The notes under the pieces: model-generated | What the model was told of the DNA's origin: nothing | What the model saw: only the letters and a program-made list of their open reading frames with translations | The model's database searches: none | From: Dehalococcoidia bacterium | GTDB taxonomy: Bacteria; Chloroflexota; Dehalococcoidia; SZUA-161 | Assembly (NCBI GenBank): GCA_014874385.1 | Contig: JACWAE010000075.1 | Coordinates: forward strand, 17,695 to 81,694 | DNA length: 64,000 nucleotides | Direction of reading: 5' to 3' | In this document: positions 19,925 through 31,557 of the stretch, piece after piece | Layout: every line of letters begins with the position of its first letter | Position numbering within the stretch: position 1 is the first letter of the stretch | Made by a program: the position numbers and the translations under genes

Positions 19925-21160
19925 TTGAAGGACAAGGTAGTGCTGGCATATAGCGGCGGACTCGATACCTCCGTCGCCATCCGATGGATCGGCGAGAAAT
20001 ACCAGATGAAAGTTATCGCCCTAAGCATAGACCTCGGTGCTGAGAAGGACTATGAGGGTATTCGCCAGAAGGCGCTCAAGGTAGGAGCAGCCAAAGCGCT
20101 GGTAGTGGATGCCAAAGAAGCGTTCATCAACGATTTCGTCTTCCCCGCCCTCCAGGCGGATGCCATATATGAGGGGCAATACACCCTTGCTACCGCACTG
20201 GCGCGCCCTCTCATAACAAAGCTCATGGTACAGACAGCTCTCAGAGAAAAGGCATCTGCGGTAGCTCACGGCTGCACCGGTAAGGGCAACGATCAGGTCA
20301 GGTTCGATGTAACCGTACTTGCCCTGGCCCCACAACTTGACGTAATAGCGCCGGCGCGCGAGTGGGGTTTTACCCGAGAAGAAACTATGGAATATGCTAA
20401 ACGCTACGGCATACCTGTGCCGGTCACTGTGAAAAGCCCTTATTCCATAGACGAGAACCTCTGGGGCAAAAGCATCGAGTGCGGCATACTCGAGGACCCC
20501 TGGGCCGAGCCTCCCGAGGAGGTGTTCACCTGGACCAAATCGCCACAGAAGGCTCCCAACAAACCGCAGTATGTCGAGATAGGCTTCAATCAGGGCATCC
20601 CCATCAGCCTTGGCGGAAAGACAATGGGCGGTGTAGAGCTGGTGGAGAAGCTAAACGCTATCGCCGGAGAGCACGGCGTGGGCAGGATAGACCACCTGGA
20701 AAACCGCCTGGTAGGTATAAAGTCGAGGGAGGTCTACGAGGCTCCGGCAGCTACGGTGCTGCTCGCAGCTCACCTTGCCCTGGAGCAGATGACGCTGGGC
20801 AAAGACCAGCTTCGCTTCAAAGCGCGGGTGGCCCAAGAGTATGCCGACATCGTATACAACGGCCTCTGGTTCTCAGCTATGCACGAAGACCTTACGGCTT
20901 ATGTAAAGAGCACACAAATCCATGTCGAAGGAACAATTCGGGTGAAGCTATTCAAGGGCAAGGCGACCGTGGTCGGGCGCAAGTCGCCCAAGTCGCTCTA
21001 CAGCTATCACCTTGCCACCTATGACAAAGAGGACAAATTCGACCAGAGCGCCTCGGTGGGCTTCATCCAGATATTCGGCCTGCCGGTGAAAACGCAGGCG
21101 CAGGTACAGAGGAAGCTGGACGAGAGTCTGCGCAAAATCGGGGAGAGCGAATTCGTTTGA
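19925..21160 (+). CDS. argG: Argininosuccinate synthase
   Basis: VVLAYSGGLDTSVAIRW, GCTGKGNDQVRFDVT, YSIDENLWGKSIECGILEDPW; TTG start inferred. Confidence 0.96.
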   Translation: MKDKVVLAYSGGLDTSVAIRWIGEKYQMKVIALSIDLGAEKDYEGIRQKALKVGAAKALVVDAKEAFINDFVFPALQADAIYEGQYTLATALARPLITKLMVQTALREKASAVAHGCTGKGNDQVRFDVTVLALAPQLDVIAPAREWGFTREETMEYAKRYGIPVPVTVKSPYSIDENLWGKSIECGILEDPWAEPPEEVFTWTKSPQKAPNKPQYVEIGFNQGIPISLGGKTMGGVELVEKLNAIAGEHGVGRIDHLENRLVGIKSREVYEAPAATVLLAAHLALEQMTLGKDQLRFKARVAQEYADIVYNGLWFSAMHEDLTAYVKSTQIHVEGTIRVKLFKGKATVVGRKSPKSLYSYHLATYDKEDKFDQSASVGFIQIFGLPVKTQAQVQRKLDESLRKIGESEFV

Positions 21161-21189
21161 AATCGAGCTAAACTCAGAGGTCTAGATAT

Positions 21190-22566
21190 ATGGATAAACC
21201 TATGCGCGATCGTTTCAGTAAAGAACCCAATAAGCTGGCGAAGGGCTACACCGTCTCGGTACCCTTCGACAAACGCCTCTATCGCCATGACATCGCTGGC
21301 TCCGTAGCTCATGCCCGCATGCTCTGGAAACAGGGCATCATCCCCGATAAGGATGCCGAGCTAATCATAATGGGGCTCACTTCTATCAGGGAGGAGATTG
21401 AGAAGGGACAGTTCCAGTTTAATAAGGAGCTTGAAGATATCCACATGAACATCGAGGCCCGCCTCATTGAGAAGATAGGCGATACCGGGGGCATGCTTCA
21501 TACCGCCCGTTCCCGAAACGACCAGGTCGCCCTGGACATGAGGCTGTTCACTAAAGAAGCGATAAACGAGACCATTGACGGTCTAAAGGCTTTCCAGAGT
21601 GCGCTCTTAGACCTTGCCGAAGCTAATACGGGCGTGTCCATACCAGGGTATACCCATCTTCAGAGGGCACAGCCGGTTTTATTTGCACATTATCTCCTCG
21701 CCTATTTCGAGATGTTTCAGCGCGACATCGAGCGCCTCCAGCAATGTCTCGAACGCACCGATGTCATGCCTCTGGGCAGCGGCGCTTTAGCAGGTGTGTC
21801 TTATCCCATAGACCGCAGCTCTGTAGCCAGGGAGCTGGGCTTCAGCAAGGTGAGCGCTAACAGCATAGATGCCGTTTCTGATCGCGACTTCGTCATAGAG
21901 TATCAGGCGGCAGCCAGCATAATCATGATGCACCTCTCGCGCCTGGCCGAGGAGATTGTACTCTGGTCTACAGCCGAGTTTGGCTTCATTGAGCTTGACG
22001 ATGCCTTCGCCACAGGCTCAAGCATCATGCCCCAGAAGAAAAACCCGGATGTGGCTGAGCTGGCGCGAGGCAAGGCAGGCAGGGTTTACGGCCATCTCGT
22101 AGCTATCCTTACCACGATGAAAGGCCTGCCCCTGTCCTATAACCGCGATTTGCAGGAGGATAAAGAAGGGCTTTTTGACTCTGTAGATACCGTGCTCTCC
22201 ACGCTCGAGGTATTCACCGCCATGATAGCCGGTGTGCACATAAATGCAGAGCGTACCCACAGCGCCGCCGGCGGCAACTACAGCCTCGCTACAGACATTG
22301 CAGATTACCTGGCCAAGAAAGGCATACCCTTCCGCCAGGCTCATGCCATCGTGGGCAAGCTGGTGCGCTACGCCATCGAAAACAAAAAGTCCTTGTCCGA
22401 ACTGGAAATAAAAGAATACAAAACGTTCAGCCCCAAGTTTGAGGCGGATGTAAAGTCCATCACCGTGGAGTCCTCGCTGGTATCGCGCAATGTTCCCGGG
22501 GGGACTGCCCCCGAGCAAGTCCGGATAGCCCTGGCGGCAGCTAGAAGGATGCTCAATGGCAAATAA
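21190..22566 (+). CDS. argH: Argininosuccinate lyase
   Basis: HTARSRNDQVALDMRL and GSSIMPQKKNPDVAELARGK signatures. Confidence 0.97.
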   Translation: MDKPMRDRFSKEPNKLAKGYTVSVPFDKRLYRHDIAGSVAHARMLWKQGIIPDKDAELIIMGLTSIREEIEKGQFQFNKELEDIHMNIEARLIEKIGDTGGMLHTARSRNDQVALDMRLFTKEAINETIDGLKAFQSALLDLAEANTGVSIPGYTHLQRAQPVLFAHYLLAYFEMFQRDIERLQQCLERTDVMPLGSGALAGVSYPIDRSSVARELGFSKVSANSIDAVSDRDFVIEYQAAASIIMMHLSRLAEEIVLWSTAEFGFIELDDAFATGSSIMPQKKNPDVAELARGKAGRVYGHLVAILTTMKGLPLSYNRDLQEDKEGLFDSVDTVLSTLEVFTAMIAGVHINAERTHSAAGGNYSLATDIADYLAKKGIPFRQAHAIVGKLVRYAIENKKSLSELEIKEYKTFSPKFEADVKSITVESSLVSRNVPGGTAPEQVRIALAAARRMLNGK

Positions 22567-23236
22567 AATCAAGCTGGCCCCCTCTATACTGTCAGCCGAC
22601 TTCGGCCGGCTGGGTGAGCAGGTAGTGGAGGCCACCAGGGCAGGCGCCGATTATATACACGTAGATGTCATGGACGGGCACTTCGTGCCCAATATCACCA
22701 TCGGCCCTCTGGTAGTGGCAGCCATCCGCCCTCACACCAATCTCCCTCTTGATGTCCACCTGATGATAGAATCGCCGGAGAAGTATGTCCAGCAGTTCGC
22801 TCAGGCCGGCGCCAATATCATCACGGTTCACGTTGAGGTATGCCCCCACTTGCATAGAGTGGTAGAATCAATAAAAGAGCTGGGGGTCAAGGCAGGGGTC
22901 TCCCTGAATCCGAGCACCCCCTTGACCACAGTGGATGAGGTATTGTCGGCTCTGGACTTGGTGTTGCTGATGTCTGTCAACCCCGGTTTCGGGGGACAAC
23001 AGTTTATCGAGGGCACAGTTGGCAAAATCGCCCGTCTCAGGCGTAGACTCGATGAACTGGGGCTGGCTGCTGAACTGGAGGTAGATGGGGGCATTAATGC
23101 CGAGATAGCGCCTAGAGTAGCCAGAGCGGGGGCGCGGGTGCTGGTGGCCGGCGCTGCCGTGTTCAACAAAAAGGAAGGCGTCTCACAAGCGTTGGGGAGG
23201 ATTAGAAAGAGCCTGCGCAGGCTTAATGATGGATGA
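22556..23236 (+). CDS. rpe: Ribulose-phosphate 3-epimerase
   Basis: LAPSILSADFGRLGEQV, HVDVMDGHFVPNITIG, MSVNPGFGGQQFI, VDGGIN; overlaps argH end. Confidence 0.96.
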   Translation: MANKIKLAPSILSADFGRLGEQVVEATRAGADYIHVDVMDGHFVPNITIGPLVVAAIRPHTNLPLDVHLMIESPEKYVQQFAQAGANIITVHVEVCPHLHRVVESIKELGVKAGVSLNPSTPLTTVDEVLSALDLVLLMSVNPGFGGQQFIEGTVGKIARLRRRLDELGLAAELEVDGGINAEIAPRVARAGARVLVAGAAVFNKKEGVSQALGRIRKSLRRLNDG

Positions 23237-23243
23237 AAGGGAG

Positions 23244-23426
23244 CTAGCCGCTAACCTTTTGCCGGGTGCGCAGACACCTGGTGCAGATGTTAATCCGCTT
23301 CCTTTTGCCGTCTATGACGATGGTGGTTTTGCTGATATTAGGCAACCAGCGCCGCTGGGTATGGCGCTTGGAATGGGATATATTATCTCCAACCTGTGGT
23401 TCCTTTCCACACAACTCGCACTTCAA
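23244..23426 (-). CDS. rpmB: 50S ribosomal protein L28
   Basis: MKCELCGKEPQVGDNISHSKRHTQRRWLPNI... with zinc-type Cys pairs (CxxC ... CTRC). Confidence 0.93.
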   Translation of the reverse strand: MKCELCGKEPQVGDNISHSKRHTQRRWLPNISKTTIVIDGKRKRINICTRCLRTRQKVSG

Positions 23427-23509
23427 CGCCTTCTCCTTTGACTAAGACTCCATTTTCTTGTAGAATTCACTGTAAAATATAACACAATCAAGCCGAGATA
23501 GCAAGTAAA

Positions 23510-25165
23510 ATGAAGAGAGGCCAAGAAATCAAGAAGAGTATTGTTGTGAATAAAAAAACTCGTTGCAATGGACATGACTTGAACGGCATGTTCAACGCTG
23601 CTACCCGCCTACTGGAACGCAACGCCCAGTCGATCAACGCACTCAACGTTTTCCCCGTGCCGGATGGCGATACAGGCATCAACATGCTCTTAACTATGCG
23701 GGCAGCGATAGATGAGGCCAGCCGCAACGATAATGGGAGCGCAACAGTGGTCGCTCAGGCGATAGCCAGGGGCTCCCTCATGGGAGCTCGCGGGAACAGC
23801 GGCGTGATATTATCCCAGATATTTCGGGGGTTGGCACACGGGCTGGATGGTAAGCGCACCTTCACCGCCCCTGATTTTGCTAATGCCCTTGCTCAGTCAG
23901 CCGACTTCGCATATAAAGGGGTAACCAAGCCCGTGGAAGGAACCATCCTCACCGTCATACGCGAAGCTGCGGCTGCGGCTCAGGCCAAAAGCTCCTCCAA
24001 TAACACGGACATGCTGTCAGTAATGGAGACAGTAGTCGAAGAGGCCAAAGCCTCCGTGGCGAGGACACCCACTCTGCTGCCCGTGTTGCGCCAGGCCGGG
24101 GTGGTGGATGCCGGAGGACAAGGGCTCTATGTCGTATTTGAAGGCGCTCTTCGCTATCTGCGGGGCGAAACGGAGGAAGCCGAGCCTGTAGAGACAGCAC
24201 CGCCAGAGGCAACCCCGATTATCACTGCCCCAAAGCCCCCCGAAAACGTCCAATACGGATACTGCACCGAGTTTCTGCTTCATGGCAAAGGCCTCGATCC
24301 GGAAGGCATAAGAGAGAAGCTAACCACCCTCGGCGAATCCGTTCTGGTAGTCGGCGATGAAGCTATGATAAGAGTACATCTCCACACCTTTGACCCCGGG
24401 ACTGCCTTGAGCTACGCTTCCGCTTTGGGCACCCTGCAGCAGGTGAAAGTGGAGAATATGGACGATCAGCATCAGGATTTCCTCGCCGCCAAGCTGCAAC
24501 AGCCGATAGGCAATGTCTCTACCATTGCTGTAGCCTCGGGAGAGGGACTCATCCAGGTATTCTACAGCGTCGGAGCAACGATAGTCGTTTCCGGCGGTCA
24601 GACCATGAACCCCAGCGTCCAGGAGCTTCTCCAGGCCGTGGAATCAGTTTACTCAGACAGAGTTATCATCCTGCCCAACAACGCTAATATCGTGATGGCA
24701 GCCCGTCAGGTTCCGGAGTTGACCAAAAAGCAGGTCGAGGTTGTGCACACAGAGACCATACCTCAGGGAATAGCCGCGCTCCTGGTCTTCAATTACGAAG
24801 CTGACCTTGAGACAAACGTTGCTGCCATGAAGACAGCTATATCAACAGTTCACAGCGGCGAGGTCACCACCGCAGTGAGATCGATGAGCCTCGACGGCAT
24901 GACAGTGAAAGAAGGGCAGGCCATCGCCTTTCTCGACGGCGAACTGGTGGTCGCAGATGATAGCATGCCGCAGGTCGTCCACAAGCTTTTGGACAGGGTG
25001 GATGTTGAGAAAGCAGGATTGGTCACTATCTACTATGGGGCCGATACCGAGCAAGCCGAGGCTGAGCGCATAGGGGAGTCAGTCCGGGAGAAATACCCCG
25101 CTCTGGAAGTAGAAGTGGTTGCCGGTGAGCAGCCATACTATAATTACATCATCTCTGTTGAGTAA
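23510..25165 (+). CDS. DAK2-domain fatty acid kinase-like protein (FakA/YloV family)
   Basis: NALNVFPVPDGDTGINMLLTM, GARGNSGVILSQIFRG, PNNANIVMAARQ. Confidence 0.9.
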   Translation: MKRGQEIKKSIVVNKKTRCNGHDLNGMFNAATRLLERNAQSINALNVFPVPDGDTGINMLLTMRAAIDEASRNDNGSATVVAQAIARGSLMGARGNSGVILSQIFRGLAHGLDGKRTFTAPDFANALAQSADFAYKGVTKPVEGTILTVIREAAAAAQAKSSSNNTDMLSVMETVVEEAKASVARTPTLLPVLRQAGVVDAGGQGLYVVFEGALRYLRGETEEAEPVETAPPEATPIITAPKPPENVQYGYCTEFLLHGKGLDPEGIREKLTTLGESVLVVGDEAMIRVHLHTFDPGTALSYASALGTLQQVKVENMDDQHQDFLAAKLQQPIGNVSTIAVASGEGLIQVFYSVGATIVVSGGQTMNPSVQELLQAVESVYSDRVIILPNNANIVMAARQVPELTKKQVEVVHTETIPQGIAALLVFNYEADLETNVAAMKTAISTVHSGEVTTAVRSMSLDGMTVKEGQAIAFLDGELVVADDSMPQVVHKLLDRVDVEKAGLVTIYYGADTEQAEAERIGESVREKYPALEVEVVAGEQPYYNYIISVE

Positions 25166-25241
25166 ACGAGTCCCAAGGCCTCCAATATATTGGCCAGGAA
25201 TGCACCCGTATCCCCAATCTACTAGCAAGGGAAAAATTGCT

Positions 25242-27650
25242 TTGAATCAGACTATTGAAAGCTTGCGCAAAGTCCTGAAGCTGGAACAGGCCAAAGGATA
25301 CAGCGATAAAGCCGTTATGGGAGGGCTGGACAGATTCCTGCGTAACCTGTCCCCGCCCGATGAGAGGCTCTCTCGACTGCTCTCGCTCAATTACTCGGCC
25401 CTGGACACTGGGGCACGAGAAAGATGGATTAAGAATATACTCGGTCAGCTTGACTCAGGAGAACTGAGAGTGCAGCCCCCGCCTGAAATCATCGCCCCTG
25501 AACAGAAACACCTGGCTACACATGCCAGACATGGCAGCAAGCAATCCCTGGACGCCCCAATCACCTCAATTAAAGGCATAAACTTAAGTCTCGCCAGTAA
25601 ATTTGACAAGCTGGGGGTGAAGACGGTTCGCCAGCTTCTCTACTTCTTCCCCCGCCGCCACATAGACTACAGCCAAAGAAAGCTCATCTCGGAGCTGGAG
25701 GTAGGCGCAGAGCAGACTATCGTGGCCACCATCTGGGAAGCCGCCCAGAAGGGCAAAGGATACAGGATGCGCAACACGGAGGCCGTAGTCGGCGACGAGT
25801 CAGGCAACATAAGGGTTATCTGGTTCAACCAGCCCTATCTGGCCAAGAAGCTCACCACCAACAGCCGGATTGTGCTCAGCGGCAGGGTAGCAGAATTCCG
25901 GGGCAGAAAGGTTTTCCAATCACCAGAGTGGGAGCTTCTGGAGTCCGACGACCTGATTCATACCGGCAGGCTGGTTCCTGTCTATCCGCTTACCGCAGGG
26001 CTCTATCCCCGGACAGTGCGCAGGTTAGTCAAAGGGACATTGGACCGCTGGCTGCCTGAACTGACCGATTTTCTTCCTGAAAATGTGAAAAGAAGTGCGG
26101 CATTGCTGCCGCTTCCCGAAGCTATTCGGCAAGCTCACTACCCGGATAATGAACTCAGCAAAGACCAAGCCAGGAAGCGCTTGGCTTTCGACGAACTCTT
26201 CCTCATCCAGCTTGGAGTGCTGGCCAAGAAACGGGACTGGCAGGAAGACGGTATAGGAAATGCCTTCAATGTAGACAGCAGCCATCTTGAGCCGTTTTTC
26301 AATTCCCTGCCTTTCAAATTGACCTCTGCCCAGATACGCATCCTGGCCGAGATTCAGAGCGACCTGAGCAAAGCGAAGCCGATGAGCCGGCTCCTGCAGG
26401 GTGAGGTCGGCAGCGGCAAAACAGTGGTGGCTACAGCCGCGCTGCTGCTGGCTACCGCCAACGGCTATCAGGCTGCACTCATGGCGCCGACAGAGATTCT
26501 GGCCGAGCAGCACTTCTATACTATTTGTGGCTTGTTGAGTAGAGCAGGCGGTGAATCCAGCGATGACAGGCCTGTTCGCACATTCTCCTCAATGCTTCCT
26601 CACCCCATCAGCGTGGGACTCATAATAGGAGGCCTCAAAGAGAGCTCAAAGCAGGAGCTTCAGGAGCGTGTCTCAGCAGGGGAGATAAACATCGTTATCG
26701 GCACTCACGCCCTTATTCAGAAAGGGGTTGATTTCCAGAATCTGGGGTTTTGCGTGGTCGACGAGCAGCACCGCTTCGGAGTTATGCAGCGTGCTGCGCT
26801 GCGCTCCAAAGGCTCCTGTCCTCATGTCCTGGTGATGAGCGCCACTCCCATCCCGCGTACCCTGGCGCTCACCTTATACGGCGACCTCGACCTCTCAATG
26901 CTGGACGAGCTGCCACCGGGCAGAATTGAGATAAAAACCAGGTTCCTCAGCCCGGAGCAACGGCAGAAAGCTTACGATTTCGTCCGCAAACAGGTTGCTG
27001 AGGGACGCCAGGCCTTCATTATCTGCCCCTTAATCGAGGAGTCCGAGGCAATCGTGACCAAGGCAGCCATCACGGAACATGAGCACCTCTCCAGAAGCGT
27101 ATTCCCTGACCTGCGACTGGGATTGCTCCACGGTCGCCTCAACAGCGCAGAGAAAGATGAGGTAATGCAGCGCTTCCGCAACGGCGACATAGACATACTG
27201 GTATCGACGCCAGTGGTAGAGGTAGGCGTAGATGTCCCTAACGCCACGGTGATGCTGATAGAAGGCGCTGACCGCTTCGGCCTGGCGCAGTTGCACCAGT
27301 TTCGCGGCCGCGTGGGCCGGGGGCAACACCAGAGTTACTGCCTGCTCCTTGCTGAGACGCCCTCGGCGGAAGCTAAAGAGCGGCTATCGTTACTCGAACG
27401 TATACGCAATGGATTTACCCTTGCCGAAGAGGACTTGAGGCTCAGGGGGCCGGGAGAGTTCTTCGGCACCCGCCAGAGCGGGCTCCCTGACCTGAAGATG
27501 GCAAAGCTCTCCGATGTCGAACTTTTGGAGCTTGCCCGCAGTGAAGCAATTCATCTTTTCGAGGCTGACCCCTACCTCAAGCAGCCGGAGCACAGACTCC
27601 TTGCCAGGGAGGTCAGCCGCCTATGGTATACTGAAGGGGAGTTAAGCTAG
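25242..27650 (+). CDS. recG: ATP-dependent DNA helicase RecG
   Basis: [60 protein letters not shown]; start inferred (frame opens at 25119). Confidence 0.95.
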   Translation: MNQTIESLRKVLKLEQAKGYSDKAVMGGLDRFLRNLSPPDERLSRLLSLNYSALDTGARERWIKNILGQLDSGELRVQPPPEIIAPEQKHLATHARHGSKQSLDAPITSIKGINLSLASKFDKLGVKTVRQLLYFFPRRHIDYSQRKLISELEVGAEQTIVATIWEAAQKGKGYRMRNTEAVVGDESGNIRVIWFNQPYLAKKLTTNSRIVLSGRVAEFRGRKVFQSPEWELLESDDLIHTGRLVPVYPLTAGLYPRTVRRLVKGTLDRWLPELTDFLPENVKRSAALLPLPEAIRQAHYPDNELSKDQARKRLAFDELFLIQLGVLAKKRDWQEDGIGNAFNVDSSHLEPFFNSLPFKLTSAQIRILAEIQSDLSKAKPMSRLLQGEVGSGKTVVATAALLLATANGYQAALMAPTEILAEQHFYTICGLLSRAGGESSDDRPVRTFSSMLPHPISVGLIIGGLKESSKQELQERVSAGEINIVIGTHALIQKGVDFQNLGFCVVDEQHRFGVMQRAALRSKGSCPHVLVMSATPIPRTLALTLYGDLDLSMLDELPPGRIEIKTRFLSPEQRQKAYDFVRKQVAEGRQAFIICPLIEESEAIVTKAAITEHEHLSRSVFPDLRLGLLHGRLNSAEKDEVMQRFRNGDIDILVSTPVVEVGVDVPNATVMLIEGADRFGLAQLHQFRGRVGRGQHQSYCLLLAETPSAEAKERLSLLERIRNGFTLAEEDLRLRGPGEFFGTRQSGLPDLKMAKLSDVELLELARSEAIHLFEADPYLKQPEHRLLAREVSRLWYTEGELS

Positions 27651-27652
27651 CT

Positions 27653-29311
27653 ATGCTTAAATATAAAATCGCTCGACTTCTGGAACAAGCAGCCAAAGCA
27701 GCCCAGGTGGAGGGACTGCTTCCTGCGATAGCCTTACCTGAGGTCATCGTAGAGCGCCCTCAGAACCCGGAACACGGTGACTATGCCTCCAGCCTCCCCT
27801 TGAAGCTAGCGAAAGCAGCGCGGATGGACCCGCTGGCTATCGCCAAAACCCTGGCAGACCTGATGACCGAGACCAGGGAAGTGGAAAAGGTCTCGGTAGC
27901 AGCGCCGGGCTTTCTAAACTTCTTCCTCACAGATAAATGGCTTGCTGAGCAGGTCGAGGAGATTTTGAGTGCAGGAAAGAGCTACGGAAACCTCGCTATA
28001 GGCAAAGGCACCAGGGTCCAGATTGAATTCGTCAGTGTCAATCCCACAGGGCCCATTCACGTCGGGCACGGGCGAGGCGCTGTACTTGGCAGCACCCTGG
28101 CTAATGTACTCAGCGCCGCTGGCTATGCTGTGGAGAGAGAATATTATGTAAATGATGCCGGTAACCAGATGGATGCCTTCTTTCGCTCCCTCTATTGTCG
28201 TTACCTGCAAGCCCTGGGCAGAGAGTGCGAGATGCCCGCCGACGGCTACCAGGGCTACTACCCGGTAGAGTTGGCTAAAAAGATAGGCGACGAGAAGGGG
28301 AAGGCTTTCCTCGATATGCCCGCTGAGCAGGCAGTTCAGGAGATCGGTAAAATTGCGCTGCCCCGGGTCATAGCCGACATTAAGTCTGATTTAAAACTTC
28401 TGGGCGTGGAGTTCGATGTCTGGTTCAGCGAGCGCACACTCTTCGAGAAGGGCCAGTACGAACGGGCCATGGCTTTGTTGAGGAAGGGTGGCTATATCGA
28501 AGAAAGAGAAGGCGCGCAATGGTTCGTCTCCACTGCTCTGGGTGAGGACAAGGACAACGTCCTGGTGCGCACCAATGGCGCTCCGACCTACTTTGCCTCG
28601 GATGTTGCCTACCATTACAACAAGTTTCTGGAGCGCGGGTTCAACCAGGTGATCAACATCTGGGGGGCCGACCACCAGGGGCACGTTTCACGGATGAAAG
28701 CTGTAGTGGGTGCGTTGGGCATAAAGCCAGAGAGGCTGAAAATAATAATCTCGCAGATGGTTACGCTGCGCCGCGGTGAAACGCTGATCAGGGTATCTAA
28801 GCGTACCGGCGAATTGATTACCCTGCGCGAGCTGGTGGAGGAGGTAGGAGCTGACGCCTGCCGTTTCTTCTTCCTCTCTCGTTCCGCAGACAGCCAGATG
28901 GATTTCGACCTGGAGCTGGCGAAGAAGGAATCGGTTGACAATCCTGTTTACTATGTCCAATACGCCCACGCCCGCATCTGCAGCATTCTGCGCCTTGCCC
29001 AGGAACAGAAAATAGACTGCTCCAAAGGCGATGTGGGGTTACTGACTCATAAGGCTGAACTCGACCTGATACGCCAGATGATGTCGCTACCGGAGATAAT
29101 AGAGCTTACAGCACAAAAGCTTGAGCCCCACCACCTGCCATACTTCGCCCAGGACCTGGCGACCTTGTTCCACACCTTCTACAAGCAGTGCCGTGTCGTC
29201 TCAAAAGATGGAGCTTTGACAGGTGCACGACTCAAGCTGGTCAAAGCGGCGCAAATCATCCTCGCTAAGACACTGGGCCTCATGGGGATGACCGCGCCGG
29301 AGCGCATGTGA
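27653..29311 (+). CDS. argS: Arginyl-tRNA synthetase
   Basis: [22 protein letters not shown] (HIGH-type), [16 protein letters not shown]-terminal DALR region. Confidence 0.96.
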   Translation: MLKYKIARLLEQAAKAAQVEGLLPAIALPEVIVERPQNPEHGDYASSLPLKLAKAARMDPLAIAKTLADLMTETREVEKVSVAAPGFLNFFLTDKWLAEQVEEILSAGKSYGNLAIGKGTRVQIEFVSVNPTGPIHVGHGRGAVLGSTLANVLSAAGYAVEREYYVNDAGNQMDAFFRSLYCRYLQALGRECEMPADGYQGYYPVELAKKIGDEKGKAFLDMPAEQAVQEIGKIALPRVIADIKSDLKLLGVEFDVWFSERTLFEKGQYERAMALLRKGGYIEEREGAQWFVSTALGEDKDNVLVRTNGAPTYFASDVAYHYNKFLERGFNQVINIWGADHQGHVSRMKAVVGALGIKPERLKIIISQMVTLRRGETLIRVSKRTGELITLRELVEEVGADACRFFFLSRSADSQMDFDLELAKKESVDNPVYYVQYAHARICSILRLAQEQKIDCSKGDVGLLTHKAELDLIRQMMSLPEIIELTAQKLEPHHLPYFAQDLATLFHTFYKQCRVVSKDGALTGARLKLVKAAQIILAKTLGLMGMTAPERM

Positions 29312-29315
29312 GCCG

Positions 29316-29888
29316 CTAAAGCTTCTCGTCCTTGTACTGCTTCGCTAGCGGTGGATAAAAAGCATGATGCCCGTCCGTCCACCCTCTCTGCTTCTCAGTA
29401 ACCTGCCCTTTGACTCTTGCCGGTACACCCACAACAAAAGAGTTGGAAGGTATTTTCATGCCCTCGATAACCACCGAGCCCGCAGCGATAACGCAGTTAT
29501 CGCCGATCTCTGAGTTGTGCAGGGTAGTGGCGTTCATGCCGATTAGCACATTGTTCCCTATCCTGGTGCTGTGCACTACAGAACCATGCCCCAGTATTAC
29601 ATTATTGCCAATCTCCATATTGTTCCCGGCATGCAGCGTGCAGTTATCCTCGATATCTACATAGCGCCCTATCTTTATCCTGGCAAAATCCGCCCTGACC
29701 ACTGCACCGGGCCAGACATTGGAGTAATCGCCAATCTCGACATCCCCTACAATATAGGCTGCCTCGCTGATAAAAGCTGACTCAGCTATCTTGGGTGCTT
29801 TTCCGTTGAAACTCCTGATCACCTGAAACCTCCTAGTCTCCGGGAAAGAATGTGCGGGTATTATAGCTTCTTTCCCCAAGCGCTGCAA
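29316..29888 (-). CDS. Gamma-carbonic anhydrase-family hexapeptide-repeat protein
   Basis: Left-handed beta-helix repeats; NVWPGAVVRAD, LGHGSVVHSTRIGNNVLIGMNATTLHN. Confidence 0.9.
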   Translation of the reverse strand: MQRLGKEAIIPAHSFPETRRFQVIRSFNGKAPKIAESAFISEAAYIVGDVEIGDYSNVWPGAVVRADFARIKIGRYVDIEDNCTLHAGNNMEIGNNVILGHGSVVHSTRIGNNVLIGMNATTLHNSEIGDNCVIAAGSVVIEGMKIPSNSFVVGVPARVKGQVTEKQRGWTDGHHAFYPPLAKQYKDEKL

Positions 29889-30016
29889 AGGTGATTCCTC
29901 GATTCATCTCCCTCAACGGGAGAGGTAGGGAGGTGACAAGAGTGATTAGCACTCTTTCTTGACAGATGAGCACTCGAGTAGTATAAGCAGTCAGATAATC
30001 AAAACAGGAGAGCATT

Positions 30017-31351
30017 ATGACCGAGCCTGCCAGCAACTCGCCCATCTACCAGCGCCCCGTCGAACTATTGCAAAACCTCATCCGCTTCGACACCACCAAC
30101 CCGCCGGGCAACGAAGCCGAGTGTGTTGCTTATATCGACAGCTTGCTGAAAGAGGCAGGTATTGAATCTACCCTGCTGGCCAAAGACCCCAACCGTACCA
30201 ACCTCATCGCCCGACTGAAGGGTCAGGGCAATTCCCCTCCGTTCCTGCTCTATGGACACGTAGACGTGGTCACTACCCTTGGACAGGTCTGGACACATCC
30301 TCCTTTCGAAGGAAAAGTTGTAGACGGCTATGTCTGGGGGCGGGGCGCGCTGGATATGAAAGGTGGCGTCGCCATGATGCTGGCTGCTTTCCTCCGAGCA
30401 AAGGCCGAGGGCTTGTCACTATCGGGCGACGTTGTGCTGGCTATCCTGTCAGACGAGGAGGGAGGCGGTGATTACGGGGCCAAGTACCTGGCGGAGAACC
30501 ACCCGGAGCAGTTTAAAGGTATCCGCTACGCCCTGGGAGAGTTCGGTGGCGCTACAATTCACATCTGCAAGAGAAAGCTCTATCCGATCATGGTTGCAGA
30601 AAAACAGATCTGCTGGATGAAGGCATACGTGCGCGGGCCCGGCGGTCATGGTTCGGTACCCATGAGGGGCGGCGCTATGGCGAAACTGGCCCGTCTGCTT
30701 CAGCAGTTGGAGCAGCGACGCCTGCCGGTGCATATCACACCAGCAGCACGTCGCATGGTTGAGGGCATAGCCTCTGCCTTTTCATTTCCCGGGAACCTGC
30801 TTCTGCGCCAGCTCCTCAATCCCAGGCTCACCTCCCTGACGCTGAGACTTCTCGGCACCAGAGGGCAAGGCCTGGAACCATTGTTGCGTAACACTGTCAA
30901 CGCAACCATTGTCCGCGGCGGCGAGAAAATCAATGTGATCCCCAGCGAAATCGCCCTGGAACTGGACGGCCGTCTGCTCCCCGGCTACAGCCCTGACGAT
31001 ATGATGGCTGAGCTGCATCGTATAGTTGGTAATGAGGTAGAGTTCGAAGTAGCACGGCACGATCCCGGCCCCGCTGAGCCGGACATGGGATTTTTTGACA
31101 CCCTGGCAGGTATTCTACGCGAGGCAGACCCGGGCGCTATGCCCGTTCCTATGTTCATGCCCGGAGTTACAGATGGCCGCCATTTTTCTCTGCTGGGCAT
31201 TCAGACTTATGGCTTCACTCCGATGAACCTGCCGCCGGGTTTGGAATTGCTGCAAAGGGTGCACGCCGCCGATGAATGCATCCCTCTCGAATGTGTGGAC
31301 TTCGGCACCAGCGCCATCTACAAAGCCCTGCAACTTTATGGGAAAACGTAA
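30017..31351 (+). CDS. M20-family peptidase (ArgE/DapE/carboxypeptidase type)
   Basis: YGHVDVV, GRGALDMKGGVAMML, DEEGGGDYGAK, PGVTDGRHF. Confidence 0.92.
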   Translation: MTEPASNSPIYQRPVELLQNLIRFDTTNPPGNEAECVAYIDSLLKEAGIESTLLAKDPNRTNLIARLKGQGNSPPFLLYGHVDVVTTLGQVWTHPPFEGKVVDGYVWGRGALDMKGGVAMMLAAFLRAKAEGLSLSGDVVLAILSDEEGGGDYGAKYLAENHPEQFKGIRYALGEFGGATIHICKRKLYPIMVAEKQICWMKAYVRGPGGHGSVPMRGGAMAKLARLLQQLEQRRLPVHITPAARRMVEGIASAFSFPGNLLLRQLLNPRLTSLTLRLLGTRGQGLEPLLRNTVNATIVRGGEKINVIPSEIALELDGRLLPGYSPDDMMAELHRIVGNEVEFEVARHDPGPAEPDMGFFDTLAGILREADPGAMPVPMFMPGVTDGRHFSLLGIQTYGFTPMNLPPGLELLQRVHAADECIPLECVDFGTSAIYKALQLYGKT

Positions 31352-31557
31352 AGGCGGGTTTGAAACCAGCTTAACTCAACAATGACGTCTCTCTATGAGT
31401 TGCGAACAAACCTCGCGCTGGCTATCAGCAGCAGATGCCTTGTAATTAAACGCAGGGGCACAGCGCGAAGAAGGGCTTTGATAACGACTCACATAAAAGG
31501 TTATAATAATCACTGTTGTCTGGCAAGCTAATCATATAGAAGAAAACGGGAGTCCGA

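Noticed and set aside
29946-29985. Possible CIRCE (HrcA) operator
   Set aside because: Has ttagcactc followed by a second agcactc, but as direct repeats rather than the required inverted GAGTGCTAA half-site, and the downstream gene is a peptidase.
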